DNA from: an uncultured Collinsella sp.
Lineage (GTDB): Bacteria > Actinomycetota > Coriobacteriia > Coriobacteriales > Coriobacteriaceae
Direction of reading: 5' to 3'
Length of the DNA stretch: 30,414 nucleotides
NCBI GenBank assembly: GCA_902489225.1
Contig: CABTZA010000002.1
Coordinates: 1 to 30,414, forward strand
Each line of letters begins with the position of its first letter. The first letter of the stretch is position 1. The notes below the pieces were generated by a model. The model made no database searches and had not been told where the DNA came from. It saw only the letters and a list, made by a program, of their open reading frames with translations. Both the position numbers and the translations under genes were made by a program. Shown here piece by piece: positions 22,927 to 29,952 of the stretch.

Positions 22927-23076
22927 CGTTCTTCCTTTCGGTAGCGCTCAAACTACTTCCCTACTATCTACTCGCCCAGCCGCAGGCGTTTAAAACTATG
23001 GCTGGTCTTCACACACAATCCGACCGTAGATTGAGCTAAGCCTGCAGTCGGAAATGGAGTGCGTGTATGCGTGCCG
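22927..23076 (-). other. Long spacer between infA and rpmJ
   Basis: This 150-base spacer is unusually long for the cluster. On the minus strand CAATC/GATTG and CCAGCC/GGCTGG can form hairpins. There is no T-run and no reading frame, and I found no convincing promoter. Confidence 0.35.
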
Positions 23077-23295
23077 CTATTTGTAGCGATAGGTGATGCG
23101 GCCGCGGGTCAGGTCGTACGGGGAAAGCTCCACGACAACCCTGTCACCGGGGAGAATACGGATGTAATTCATTCGGATTTTGCCAGAAATGTTGCACAGA
23201 ACCGAATGACCGTTCTCGAGCTCGACCTTAAACATGGCGTTGGGCAACGGTTCCTTTACCGTACCCTCGAGCTCAATTGCGTCTTCCTTCTTCAC
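23077..23295 (-). CDS. infA: Translation initiation factor IF-1
   Basis: A 72-residue OB-fold protein that occupies the ribosomal A site during initiation. Typical blocks are DAIELEGTVKEPLPNAMFKV, ISGKIRMNYIRILPGDRV and ELSPYDLTRGRITYRYK at the end. The best start is GTG at 23295, giving the usual length; a TTG two codons earlier is possible, and no in-frame ATG exists. The ribosome site is weak (AGAAAG). It follows map after a 98-base gap that carries a candidate promoter. Confidence 0.95.
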   Translation of the reverse strand: MKKEDAIELEGTVKEPLPNAMFKVELENGHSVLCNISGKIRMNYIRILPGDRVVVELSPYDLTRGRITYRYK

Positions 23296-23334
23296 AAGCA
23301 ATCATCTTTCTCTAGAAAACGACAGCGATTGAGT

Positions 23335-23340
23335 ATTCTA
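23335..23340 (-). promoter_or_regulatory. Candidate internal promoter before infA
   Basis: On the minus strand TAGAAT (23335-23340) is a five-of-six -10 match about 40 bases before the infA start. The -35 at 17 bases (TTACGA) is poor. It could give extra transcription of infA through rplQ. Confidence 0.35.
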
Positions 23341-23399
23341 CAACACGTATGCACGCATCGTAATAACTTCGTAATGGCTCCACAACTAAGTGGAACTTG

Positions 23400-24188
23400 T
23401 TACATTTCTCCGCCTTGGAGCGAACACCAAGCACCTTGGGCATCCGTGGTGAGAATCACCGGACCGTCATTGGTAATGGCGACGGTGTTCTCGTAGTGTG
23501 CGGCGGGCAGGTGGTCGTTGGTCGTAACAATCCAACCGTCGGAGCCCGTGCTCACATGGTTGGAACCCATCGTAACCATCGGCTCGATGGCAATGACCAT
23601 GCCGGCCTGGAGGCGAACGCCCCTCCCCTTCTTTCCATAGTTAGGAACATTGGGGTCCTCGTGCATCACGCGGCCAATGCCATGGCCCACATAATCGCGA
23701 AGCACGCCGTAACCGTGAGACTCGGCGAGGGACTGAACGGCATAACCGACGTCCCCGATATGGTTACCGGGAACAGCCTGCTCGATGGCAGCCTTAAGGC
23801 AATCGCGCGTGACCTCGCACAAAGCCTTGGCTTCGGGCGTGGGGGTACCGACGAAAAACGTCCAAGCGTTATCGCCGACCCAACCGTCGACAACGGCTCC
23901 CGTATCGATGGAAATGATATCGCCATCGCGCAGGATCATGTCGGGGTTGGGAATACCGTGGACCACGGCATCGTTGATCGATGCGCAAATGGTTCCGGGA
24001 AACCCGCCGTAGCCCTTAAAGGCCGGGGTGCCGCCATGCATGCGGATAATCTGCTCCGCGAGCTGATCGAGCTCAAAGGTGGAAACGCCGGGACGCACCA
24101 TGGCTCCAACGTGGCGGAGCGCCATCTTAGATAGCGCTCCTGCCTTCTTCATCTGCTCGATTTGCGTTGCAGACTTAATCTTGATCAT
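23400..24188 (-). CDS. map: Methionine aminopeptidase type I
   Basis: A 262-residue cytosolic enzyme that removes the initiator Met from new proteins. The two-metal site is complete: Asp95 (SIDTGAV), Asp106 (VGDNAWTF), His169 (YVGHGIG), Glu202 (IAIEPMV) and Glu233 (HYENTVA), with the substrate-side His77 in AVVHGIP. There is no N-terminal extension (type Ia). Its ATG overlaps the adk stop codon as ATGA, which implies coupled translation. About ten extra residues end the protein (GAWCSLQGGEM). Confidence 0.97.
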   Translation of the reverse strand: MIKIKSATQIEQMKKAGALSKMALRHVGAMVRPGVSTFELDQLAEQIIRMHGGTPAFKGYGGFPGTICASINDAVVHGIPNPDMILRDGDIISIDTGAVVDGWVGDNAWTFFVGTPTPEAKALCEVTRDCLKAAIEQAVPGNHIGDVGYAVQSLAESHGYGVLRDYVGHGIGRVMHEDPNVPNYGKKGRGVRLQAGMVIAIEPMVTMGSNHVSTGSDGWIVTTNDHLPAAHYENTVAITNDGPVILTTDAQGAWCSLQGGEM

Positions 24189-24811
24189 AGACCGAGAGCC
24201 TCTTTGACATCCCCGTACACGGTCTCGCGAGCCTGGTCACCGTTGACCGACTTGAGCAGACCCTGGCCACGATAGTAGTCGACGAGCGGGCTCGTGGACT
24301 TCTCGTAGACGTCGAGACGGTTCTTAATGGTCTCGGGCTTGTCGTCGTCGCGCTGATACATCTCGCCACCACACTTGGGGCAGGTAGCATCGGCAGCGGT
24401 GCCGGTGTAACCGCAGGCGCGGCAGGTGCGACGCGAAGACAGACGGTCGATGATGACCTCGGGGGCCACGTCGACCAGAAGGGCGCAGTCAATCTCGCGA
24501 CCCATGGCGGAGAGCTCGGAATCGAGCGTCACAGCCTGAGCGGTGTTGCGCGGGAAGCCATCGAGAATGAAGCCCTGCTGGGCGTCATCGGCGGCAAGGC
24601 GCTCCTTGACAAGGTCGATCACGAGCTGGTCGGGAACGAGTTCGCCGGCGTCCATGTACTTCTTAGCCTGAATACCAAGCTCGGTGCCACCCTTGACGGC
24701 AGCACGCAGCAGGTCGCCCGTGGAAATGTGGGCGACGCCAAACTCGGCGACGAGCTCCTGTGCGACGGTGCCCTTACCGGCACCCGGAGTTCCGAGCAAT
24801 ACGAGGTTCAT
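24185..24811 (-). CDS. adk: Adenylate kinase
   Basis: A 208-residue enzyme that interconverts ATP plus AMP with two ADP. The P-loop is GTPGAGKGT (residues 7-15), the AMP-binding region includes STGDLLRAAV, and DGFPRN is present. The LID carries a four-cysteine zinc site, Cys130, Cys133, Cys144 and Cys147 (CRAC, CPKC), as in Gram-positive enzymes. The ATG at 24811 follows AGAGGAGG by seven bases; a TTG two codons earlier is rejected. It lies 18 bases after secY. Confidence 0.97.
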   Translation of the reverse strand: MNLVLLGTPGAGKGTVAQELVAEFGVAHISTGDLLRAAVKGGTELGIQAKKYMDAGELVPDQLVIDLVKERLAADDAQQGFILDGFPRNTAQAVTLDSELSAMGREIDCALLVDVAPEVIIDRLSSRRTCRACGYTGTAADATCPKCGGEMYQRDDDKPETIKNRLDVYEKSTSPLVDYYRGQGLLKSVNGDQARETVYGDVKEALGL

Positions 24812-24829
24812 GAGCAATCCTCCTCTAGC

Positions 24830-26116
24830 CTATTTAAAGAATCCATCGTAATCATACATCTTGATCTGGCCTTCGAGCTTATCGACCGTGTCGAGCACGA
24901 CGCCGACCATGATGAGGATGGACGTGCCGCCAAATGCCTGGATCAGATGGTTACCCGTGAAAGAGAAGATGATCGAAGGCACGATGGCGATGAGCGCCAA
25001 AAAGACAGCGCTGGGAAGCGTAATCTTGTTGAGCGCGTTCTTGATGTAGGCCGCGGTAGCCCTGCCCGGACGGACGCCCGGAATAAAGCCGCCCTGCTTC
25101 TTAAGGTTGTCGGCCGTGTCATCGGGGTTGAACACCATGGAGGTGTAGAAGTACGCGAAAAACACGATGAGGACAACGTTAAGCACCCAGTTGAGCCAGC
25201 CGCGCGAAAGCGCAGAGGCAACTGCCTGGATCCAGCCGATGCCGGGGAAGAACACGGCAATCTGGGCCGGGAAGTACAGCAGCGCCGAAGCGAAGATGAT
25301 CGGCACGACGCCCGCGGTGTTGACCTTGATGGGCAGGTAGGTGGTCTGGCCACCCATCATGCGACGGCCCACGACGCGCTTAGCGTAGGAGACCGGGATG
25401 CGGCGCTGGCCGCGCTCAAGGAAAACAATCAGCGGGATAACCAGCAGGATGATGGCGCAGATGATCACCATGGTGATGATGCCACCGGCATTGCCCTCGG
25501 TGCTGGAGAAGATAGCCTGCGGCAGACCGGCCATGATGTTCGCAAAGATGATCAGCGACATGCCATTGCCGATACCGCGCTGGGTGATGAGCTCACCAAT
25601 CCACATGATCAGCATGGCGCCCGCGGTGAGCGTGCCGACGATCATGAGGTCGAAGATGATCTCGGGAGCGCCGGCACCATTAAAGCTGATGCCGAAGCTC
25701 TTAAAGAGGAAGAGGTAACCCACGGAGTTGAGGATTGCCAGAGCCAGGGTGAGGTAACGCGAATACTGCGTAATCTTGGTCTGACCGACCTCGCCCTCGC
25801 GGGCAAGCTCATGCAGGGAAGGCACAACGGCCTGGAGCATCTGGAGGATGATCGAGCTGGTGATGTAAGGCATGATGCCCAGCGAAAACACCGACACATA
25901 GCTCAACGCGCCGCCAGAGAAAAGATTCAGGAGGGCCATAGCACCTGCGGCGACCGAATTGTTATCGGTCGAGAAAAGGCCCAGCATCCCCTGGAAGGGA
26001 ATGCCGGGCACAGGAACGTGCGCACCAATGCGGTACACGACGAGCATAGCTATGGTAAAAAGAATCTTTTCGCGCAATTCTTTGATGCGGAAAGCATTCT
26101 TAAGACCATTTAGCAC
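24830..26116 (-). CDS. secY: Protein translocase subunit SecY
   Basis: A 428-residue channel subunit of the Sec protein-export machine with ten membrane helices. Landmarks include YRIGAHVPVPGI near the first helix, the plug-side segment LNLFSGGALSYVSVFSLGI, QRGIGNGMSLIIF, and the cytoplasmic loop LERGQRRIPVSYAKR. It begins with GTG at 26116 and overlaps the rplO stop region by seven bases; the ATG nearby is out of frame. secE and secG are not in the window. Confidence 0.97.
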   Translation of the reverse strand: MLNGLKNAFRIKELREKILFTIAMLVVYRIGAHVPVPGIPFQGMLGLFSTDNNSVAAGAMALLNLFSGGALSYVSVFSLGIMPYITSSIILQMLQAVVPSLHELAREGEVGQTKITQYSRYLTLALAILNSVGYLFLFKSFGISFNGAGAPEIIFDLMIVGTLTAGAMLIMWIGELITQRGIGNGMSLIIFANIMAGLPQAIFSSTEGNAGGIITMVIICAIILLVIPLIVFLERGQRRIPVSYAKRVVGRRMMGGQTTYLPIKVNTAGVVPIIFASALLYFPAQIAVFFPGIGWIQAVASALSRGWLNWVLNVVLIVFFAYFYTSMVFNPDDTADNLKKQGGFIPGVRPGRATAAYIKNALNKITLPSAVFLALIAIVPSIIFSFTGNHLIQAFGGTSILIMVGVVLDTVDKLEGQIKMYDYDGFFK

Positions 26117-26559
26117 GGCAGCTCGACCTTTCCGCCGGCGGCCTCGATCTTGGCCTGCGCAGAAGCGCTGACCTTGTCGACCTTGACCGTGAACTTCTTG
26201 GTGAGCTCACCATTGCCGAGCACCTTGACGGGCTCGAACTCGCTCTTGGTGATGCGAGCGGCCTTAAGAGCGGCACCGTCGATCACAGCGCCGTCCTCGA
26301 ACTTACGCTCGAGACGCTCAACGTTAACAGCGGTGTACTCGATACGACGGGGGTTACGGAAGCCCGGAAGCTTGGGCAGGCGCATAGCCAGCGGAGTCTG
26401 GCCACCCTCGAAGCCGGCACCCTTGGTGCCGCCAGAGCGGGAACCCTGGCCCTTCTGGCCGCGGCCAGAAGTGGTGCCGTGACCCGAAGAATTGCCACGG
26501 CCGACGCGCTTGCGGTTCTTGGTGGAACCGGGCGCGGGAGTAAGATCGTGAAGCTGCAT
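26110..26559 (-). CDS. rplO: 50S ribosomal protein L15
   Basis: A 149-residue late-assembly protein of the large subunit. The glycine- and arginine-rich N-terminus (KNRKRVGRGNSSGHGTTSGR) threads into 23S rRNA, and the globular C-terminal half ends in AAGGKVELPC. It lies three bases after rpmD and overlaps the start of secY. Confidence 0.97.
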   Translation of the reverse strand: MQLHDLTPAPGSTKNRKRVGRGNSSGHGTTSGRGQKGQGSRSGGTKGAGFEGGQTPLAMRLPKLPGFRNPRRIEYTAVNVERLERKFEDGAVIDGAALKAARITKSEFEPVKVLGNGELTKKFTVKVDKVSASAQAKIEAAGGKVELPC

Positions 26560-26562
26560 TTG

Positions 26563-26745
26563 CTACTCCTCTACAATCTCGACAAGGTGCTTGACCTTGA
26601 AGATCATGCCGCGGACGGACTCGTTGTCAGCAATCTCGCGAACCTCGCGGATCCTGTGGAGACCGAGGGCACGGACAGTACGGACCTGGTCCTGCTTGCA
26701 ACCGTTGGTGCTGCGGACCTGCTTGATCTTGATGGTGTCAGCCAT
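26563..26745 (-). CDS. rpmD: 50S ribosomal protein L30
   Basis: A 60-residue protein with the single short L30 fold: IKIKQVRSTNGCKQDQVRTV, then LGLHRIREVREIADNESVRG and MIFKVKHLVEIVEE. It has the normal bacterial length and lies between rpsE (two bases) and rplO (three bases), so translation is probably coupled. Confidence 0.96.
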   Translation of the reverse strand: MADTIKIKQVRSTNGCKQDQVRTVRALGLHRIREVREIADNESVRGMIFKVKHLVEIVEE

Positions 26746-26747
26746 GC

Positions 26748-27272
26748 TTAGTTCTCCTTACCGACGAACATCTCGGAGACCGTCAGGCCACGGCGAGCCG
26801 CGACGTCCTCAGGGCTGGAGAGCTCCTTGAGGCCCTCGACGGCAGCCTTGATGATGTTGAGGCCGTTGTCGGTACCGAGGGACTTGGACAGGACGTTCTT
26901 GATGCCAGCAAGCTCGAAGAGGGGACGCACAGCGCCGCCGGCGATAACGCCGGTACCCTCGACAGCGGGCTTGATGATGATGCGGCCGGCACCAAAGTGG
27001 CCGAGAACCTCGTGCGGGATGGTGCCCTGCTCGGTCACCGGCACGTGGAACATGTTCTTCTTGGCATCGAGAGATGCCTTGGAGATGGCCATGGGCACCT
27101 CAGCGGACTTGCCCATGCCAACGCCGACGTTGCCCTTGCCGTCGCCAACGACGACGAGAGCGACGAGGCTCATGCGACGACCACCCTTGACGGTCTTCGA
27201 CACGCGGTTGATGTAAACGACGCGCTCCTCGAACTCGGAGGCCTCGCGCTGCTGCTTCTGATTACGAGCCAT
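26748..27272 (-). CDS. rpsE: 30S ribosomal protein S5
   Basis: A 174-residue small-subunit protein important for decoding accuracy. The double-stranded RNA-binding-like N-terminal part includes GGRRMSLVALVVVGDGKGNV, and the C-terminal part includes GAGRIIIKPAVEGTGVIAGG and ALGI-type sequence read here as LAGIKNVLSKSLGTDN. The gene lies 14 bases after rplR. Confidence 0.98.
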   Translation of the reverse strand: MARNQKQQREASEFEERVVYINRVSKTVKGGRRMSLVALVVVGDGKGNVGVGMGKSAEVPMAISKASLDAKKNMFHVPVTEQGTIPHEVLGHFGAGRIIIKPAVEGTGVIAGGAVRPLFELAGIKNVLSKSLGTDNGLNIIKAAVEGLKELSSPEDVAARRGLTVSEMFVGKEN

Positions 27273-27286
27273 GTGCTACATACCTC

Positions 27287-27655
27287 CTAGAACTCGAGAC
27301 CGGCGGCACGAGCACCGTCGGCGAGGGCCTTGACGCGGCCATGGTAGATACGGCCACCGCGATCGAAGGCGACCTTGGTGATGCCGGCCTCGATGGCGCG
27401 CTTGCCAACGAGCTGACCGACCTTCTCCGCAGCCTCCTTGTTCGAGGTGTGGGTGCCCTTGAACTCGGCCTCGAGGGTCGAGGCAGAGACGAGCGTCAGG
27501 CTGGAGCCCTTGCTGTCGTCGATGATCTGGGCATAGATGTTGGCGTTAGTACGGGTCACGCGAAGACGCGGACGCTCGGAGGTACCCGAGACCTTGCCGC
27601 GAACACGACGCTGACGACGCTTGAGGCCTTCCAGCTTCGCCTTATGCTTGTTCAT
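27287..27655 (-). CDS. rplR: 50S ribosomal protein L18
   Basis: A 122-residue protein that binds 5S rRNA together with L5 (rplE, in this operon). Landmarks: RRQRRVRGKVSGTSERPRLR, NIYAQIIDDSKG, and FDRGGRIYHGRVKALADGAR near the end. Length is normal. An AGGAG ribosome site precedes the ATG. Confidence 0.98.
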   Translation of the reverse strand: MNKHKAKLEGLKRRQRRVRGKVSGTSERPRLRVTRTNANIYAQIIDDSKGSSLTLVSASTLEAEFKGTHTSNKEAAEKVGQLVGKRAIEAGITKVAFDRGGRIYHGRVKALADGARAAGLEF

Positions 27656-27683
27656 ACGTAAACTCCTAAAAAGGTTGATCTTG

Positions 27684-27705
27684 CCAGCACCTGACGGGGT
27701 GCTGG
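27684..27705 (-). other. Hairpin between rplF and rplR
   Basis: Perfect eight-base arms CCAGCACC (27684-27691) and GGTGCTGG (27698-27705) have a six-base loop, in the 75-base spacer. No T-run follows directly, so processing or attenuation is more likely than full termination. Confidence 0.5.
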
Positions 27706-27730
27706 TCTTATGCGAGTGAGTCGGTTACGA

Positions 27731-28267
27731 CTACTTGGCGGCCTTACCCAGCTTGCGGCGGATGTGCTCGCCAACGTAGTGGATACCCTTGCCCTTGTAA
27801 GGCTCGGGAGGACGATGGCCGCGGATCTCAGCGGCAATCTGACCGACCTGCTGCTTGTTGATACCCTTGACGTTCACGTGGGTGTTGTCGGGAACCTCGA
27901 AGGTAATGCCCTCGGGAGCCTCGACGATCACGGGGTGCGAGAAGCCCAGGGAGAACTCGAGGTTCTTGCCCTTCTGCTGCACGCGGTAACCGACGCCGGC
28001 GAGCTCGAGCTTCTTCTCGAAGCCCTCGGAAACGCCAACAACCATGTTGTGGATGAGGGCGCGGGTGAGGCCGTGGCGGGCACGGGTCTCACGCTCGTCG
28101 TCGGGACGGGAAACGGTGAGGACGTTGTCCTCGACGTTGATAGCGAGCTTCTCAAAGACATCGAGCTCGAGCTGGCCCTTGGGGCCCTTGACGACAACGT
28201 TGTTGCCGTTGACTGCCACTTCGACTCCGGCGGGAATCTGGACAGGCTTATTACCGATACGAGACAC
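27731..28267 (-). CDS. rplF: 50S ribosomal protein L6
   Basis: A 178-residue protein at the base of the stalk, near the factor-binding site. Two related domains are visible, the first starting MSRIGNKPVQIPAGVEVAVN and the second with KGINKQQVGQIAAEIRGHRP and PYKGKGIHYVGE. Normal length; the order rpsH-rplF-rplR is standard. Confidence 0.98.
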   Translation of the reverse strand: MSRIGNKPVQIPAGVEVAVNGNNVVVKGPKGQLELDVFEKLAINVEDNVLTVSRPDDERETRARHGLTRALIHNMVVGVSEGFEKKLELAGVGYRVQQKGKNLEFSLGFSHPVIVEAPEGITFEVPDNTHVNVKGINKQQVGQIAAEIRGHRPPEPYKGKGIHYVGEHIRRKLGKAAK

Positions 28268-28300
28268 GGTGATCTCCTTTCCTTCTACCTACCGAGCGAA

Positions 28301-28699
28301 TTACCAGACGTAAGCGATGATCTCGCCGCCGACGTTGTGCTTGCGAGCATCGCGGTCGGTCATGACGCCATGGCTGGTGGAAATAATGGCGGTACCAAGG
28401 CCACCGCGGACGCGGGGCATGTCGGCAACGCCGGTGTACTTACGCAGGCCCGGCTTGGAAATGCGGCGGATGCCGTTGATGACCTTAGCCTTCTTGGGAC
28501 CATACTTAAGCGTGATGTGCAGAGTCTTCTGGGGAACGGTGTCCTCGACATCGTAGCCCTCGATGTAGCCCTCCTCGTGCAGAACACGAGCGATCTCGAC
28601 GAGCTTCTTGCTGCTCGGCATGGAGACCGTGGCCTTGTTCACAGAGTTAGCGTTACGGATGCGCGTAAGCATATCTGCGATCGGGTCTGTAAGGTTCAT
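28301..28699 (-). CDS. rpsH: 30S ribosomal protein S8
   Basis: A 132-residue protein that binds the central domain of 16S rRNA. Landmarks: LTDPIADMLTRIRNANSV at the start, RISKPGLRKYTG, and the C-terminal rRNA-binding block GTAIISTSHGVMTDRDAR and VGGEIIAYVW. In Escherichia coli S8 represses the spc operon by binding mRNA around rplE; a similar role here is possible but not shown. Confidence 0.98.
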   Translation of the reverse strand: MNLTDPIADMLTRIRNANSVNKATVSMPSSKKLVEIARVLHEEGYIEGYDVEDTVPQKTLHITLKYGPKKAKVINGIRRISKPGLRKYTGVADMPRVRGGLGTAIISTSHGVMTDRDARKHNVGGEIIAYVW

Positions 28700-28818
28700 A
28701 CAGATTCTCCTTCGTTCTTGATGAACACGTGCTCTTGGTTCTTCGCCGCCCTTAACGGCAAAGCCTTTTTAGCGCGTTTTCCCTGTTCCAAACTGATGCT
28801 TGAAACGCTGGTAGTGAC
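28700..28818 (-). other. Spacer between rpsN and rpsH
   Basis: A 119-base spacer without a gene. The rpsH ribosome site (AAGGAG) is near 28705-28712. A loose inverted pair AGCGTTT/AAACGCGCT can fold on the minus strand; no terminator was seen. Confidence 0.35.
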
Positions 28819-29004
28819 TTACCAGCTGGCCTTCTTAACGCCGGGAAGCTCGCCCTTGAGTGCAAGCTCGCGGAAGCAGACACGGCACAGGCCGAACTTG
28901 CGGTACACAGAGTGCGGACGGCCGCAGCGCTGGCAGCGCGTGTACTCACGAGTAGAGAACTTCTGCTTGCGATTGCACTTGACGATCATCGATGTCTTAG
29001 CCAC
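28819..29004 (-). CDS. rpsN: 30S ribosomal protein S14, zinc-binding type (S14Z)
   Basis: A 61-residue protein of the small-subunit head. Four cysteines (Cys24, Cys27, Cys40, Cys43, as CQRC and CRVC) form a zinc site, marking the short zinc-dependent form, often named rpsZ. It starts MAKTSMIVKCNRKQKF and ends ELPGVKKASW. Many genomes also carry a longer zinc-free copy for zinc starvation; none is in this window. Confidence 0.98.
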   Translation of the reverse strand: MAKTSMIVKCNRKQKFSTREYTRCQRCGRPHSVYRKFGLCRVCFRELALKGELPGVKKASW

Positions 29005-29038
29005 TTATATCCTCCTCACATAGAGTATTGTTCGCCCC

Positions 29039-29068
29039 AAGCGCCGCCCCCTTGTGGGAACGGCGCTT
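29039..29068 (-). other. Hairpin between rplE and rpsN
   Basis: Eight-base arms AAGCGCCG (29039-29046) and CGGCGCTT (29061-29068) with an inner CCC/GGG pairing lie in the 79-base spacer. On the minus strand no T-run follows. It may mark RNA processing or control. Confidence 0.5.
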
Positions 29069-29083
29069 ATAGGGCAGGTGAAC

Positions 29084-29641
29084 CTATTTCTTGAACGGGA
29101 AACCGAAGGCGTCCAGAAGGGCCTTGGCCTCCTCATCGGTGTTGGCGGTGGTCACGAAAGTGATGTCCATACCACGCTGGTGATCGACGGAATCGAAGTC
29201 GATCTCGGGGAAGATGAGCTGCTCGGTGACGCCCATGGAGAAGTTACCACGGCCGTCGAAGCTCTTGGCGGAAATGCCGCGGAAGTCGCGGATACGGGGG
29301 ATCGCGACGGAGGTCAGACGATCGAAGAACTCCCACATACGGTCGCCACGCAGGGTAACCTTGCAGCCGATCGGCATACCAGCGCGCAGGCGGAAGGTAG
29401 CGATGGACTTACGGGCACGGGTGATCATCGGCTGCTGTCCGGTGATGGCGCGCAGGTCGCGCACGGCACCGTCGATGGCCTTGGAATCGGTAGCGGCCTC
29501 GCCGACACCCATGTTCACGACGATCTTCTCAAACTTGGGGATCATCATGACGTTCTCGTACTGGAACTTGTCCTGAAGCTGCTGCTTGACCTCGTTGTTG
29601 TACTTGGTCTTCAGACGCGGCACATACTTCTCTTCTGCCAT
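29084..29641 (-). CDS. rplE: 50S ribosomal protein L5
   Basis: A 185-residue protein that binds 5S rRNA and contacts P-site tRNA. Landmarks: YENVMMIPKFEKIVVNMGVG, TRARKSIATFRLRAGMPIGC, VTLRGDRMWEFFDRL, FDGRGNFSMGVTEQLIFPEI. Normal length. AAGGAG precedes the ATG. It is the first gene of this ribosomal cluster here; the usual upstream rplX is absent, and a 311-base gap with a candidate promoter and structured leader lies before it. Confidence 0.98.
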   Translation of the reverse strand: MAEEKYVPRLKTKYNNEVKQQLQDKFQYENVMMIPKFEKIVVNMGVGEAATDSKAIDGAVRDLRAITGQQPMITRARKSIATFRLRAGMPIGCKVTLRGDRMWEFFDRLTSVAIPRIRDFRGISAKSFDGRGNFSMGVTEQLIFPEIDFDSVDHQRGMDITFVTTANTDEEAKALLDAFGFPFKK

Positions 29642-29666
29642 TGTTCACTCCTTCTTGGGGTTTTAA

Positions 29667-29761
29667 GCACGGGGCGTGGCCACGATGGGTTGTCCTCGTG
29701 CCTCCTGGCTGCATCCGCGCCGCTCATGGCATTTTGCGGTTTGGACTCGACGCAGCAGGAG
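29667..29761 (-). promoter_or_regulatory. Structured leader of the rplE operon
   Basis: On the minus strand CTCCTGCTGCGTC (29749-29761) pairs with GATGCAGCCAGGAG (29702-29715) over 13 pairs with one bulged C and one G-T. Directly behind, GCACGAGG (29694-29701) and CCCCGTGC (29667-29674) enclose the palindrome CGTGGCCACG (29675-29684). Such a folded leader before a ribosomal operon suggests feedback control by a ribosomal protein; which one is unknown. Confidence 0.5.
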
Positions 29762-29778
29762 CCGACAAAACAATCGGT

Positions 29779-29807
29779 ACTATACGCGCATCGTGAGCGT
29801 ATTTCCA
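29779..29807 (-). promoter_or_regulatory. Candidate promoter of the rplE operon
   Basis: On the minus strand TGGAAA (29802-29807) and TATAGT (29779-29784) are spaced by 17 bases. The -10 matches five of six consensus bases and the -35 four. Transcription would start near 29772, about 130 bases before rplE. Confidence 0.5.
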
Positions 29808-29869
29808 GAAAAACCTCGTCTGCCTGCACAACTCCACAACTCCCCCGCACAAATGGGTCCCAACAAGCA

Positions 29870-29934
29870 GTTGCGGTGAAATAGGGACTGTTGGGCGGCC
29901 TAACAGGCTTAAACAATCCGTATTTCACCGCAAC
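29870..29934. repeat. Large intergenic palindrome
   Basis: Perfect 14-base arms GTTGCGGTGAAATA (29870-29883) and TATTTCACCGCAAC (29921-29934) flank 37 bases. Inside, GGA/TCC and TGTT/AACA extend the pairing to about 21 base pairs with two mismatches. No T-run follows. It lies between the XdhC-family gene and the rplE promoter and may be a dispersed palindromic element or a terminator for the former. Confidence 0.7.
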
Positions 29935-29952
29935 TTATTGGTGGGGATGCGA

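Noticed and set aside
24728..26113. 461-residue open frame antisense to secY
   Set aside because: Asp/His/Arg-rich product with no motif; it mirrors the hydrophobic codons of SecY on the other strand.
29611..29928. 105-residue minus-strand frame upstream of rplE
   Set aside because: It crosses the palindrome, the promoter and the leader and runs into rplE in another frame; no known domain and no good ribosome site.
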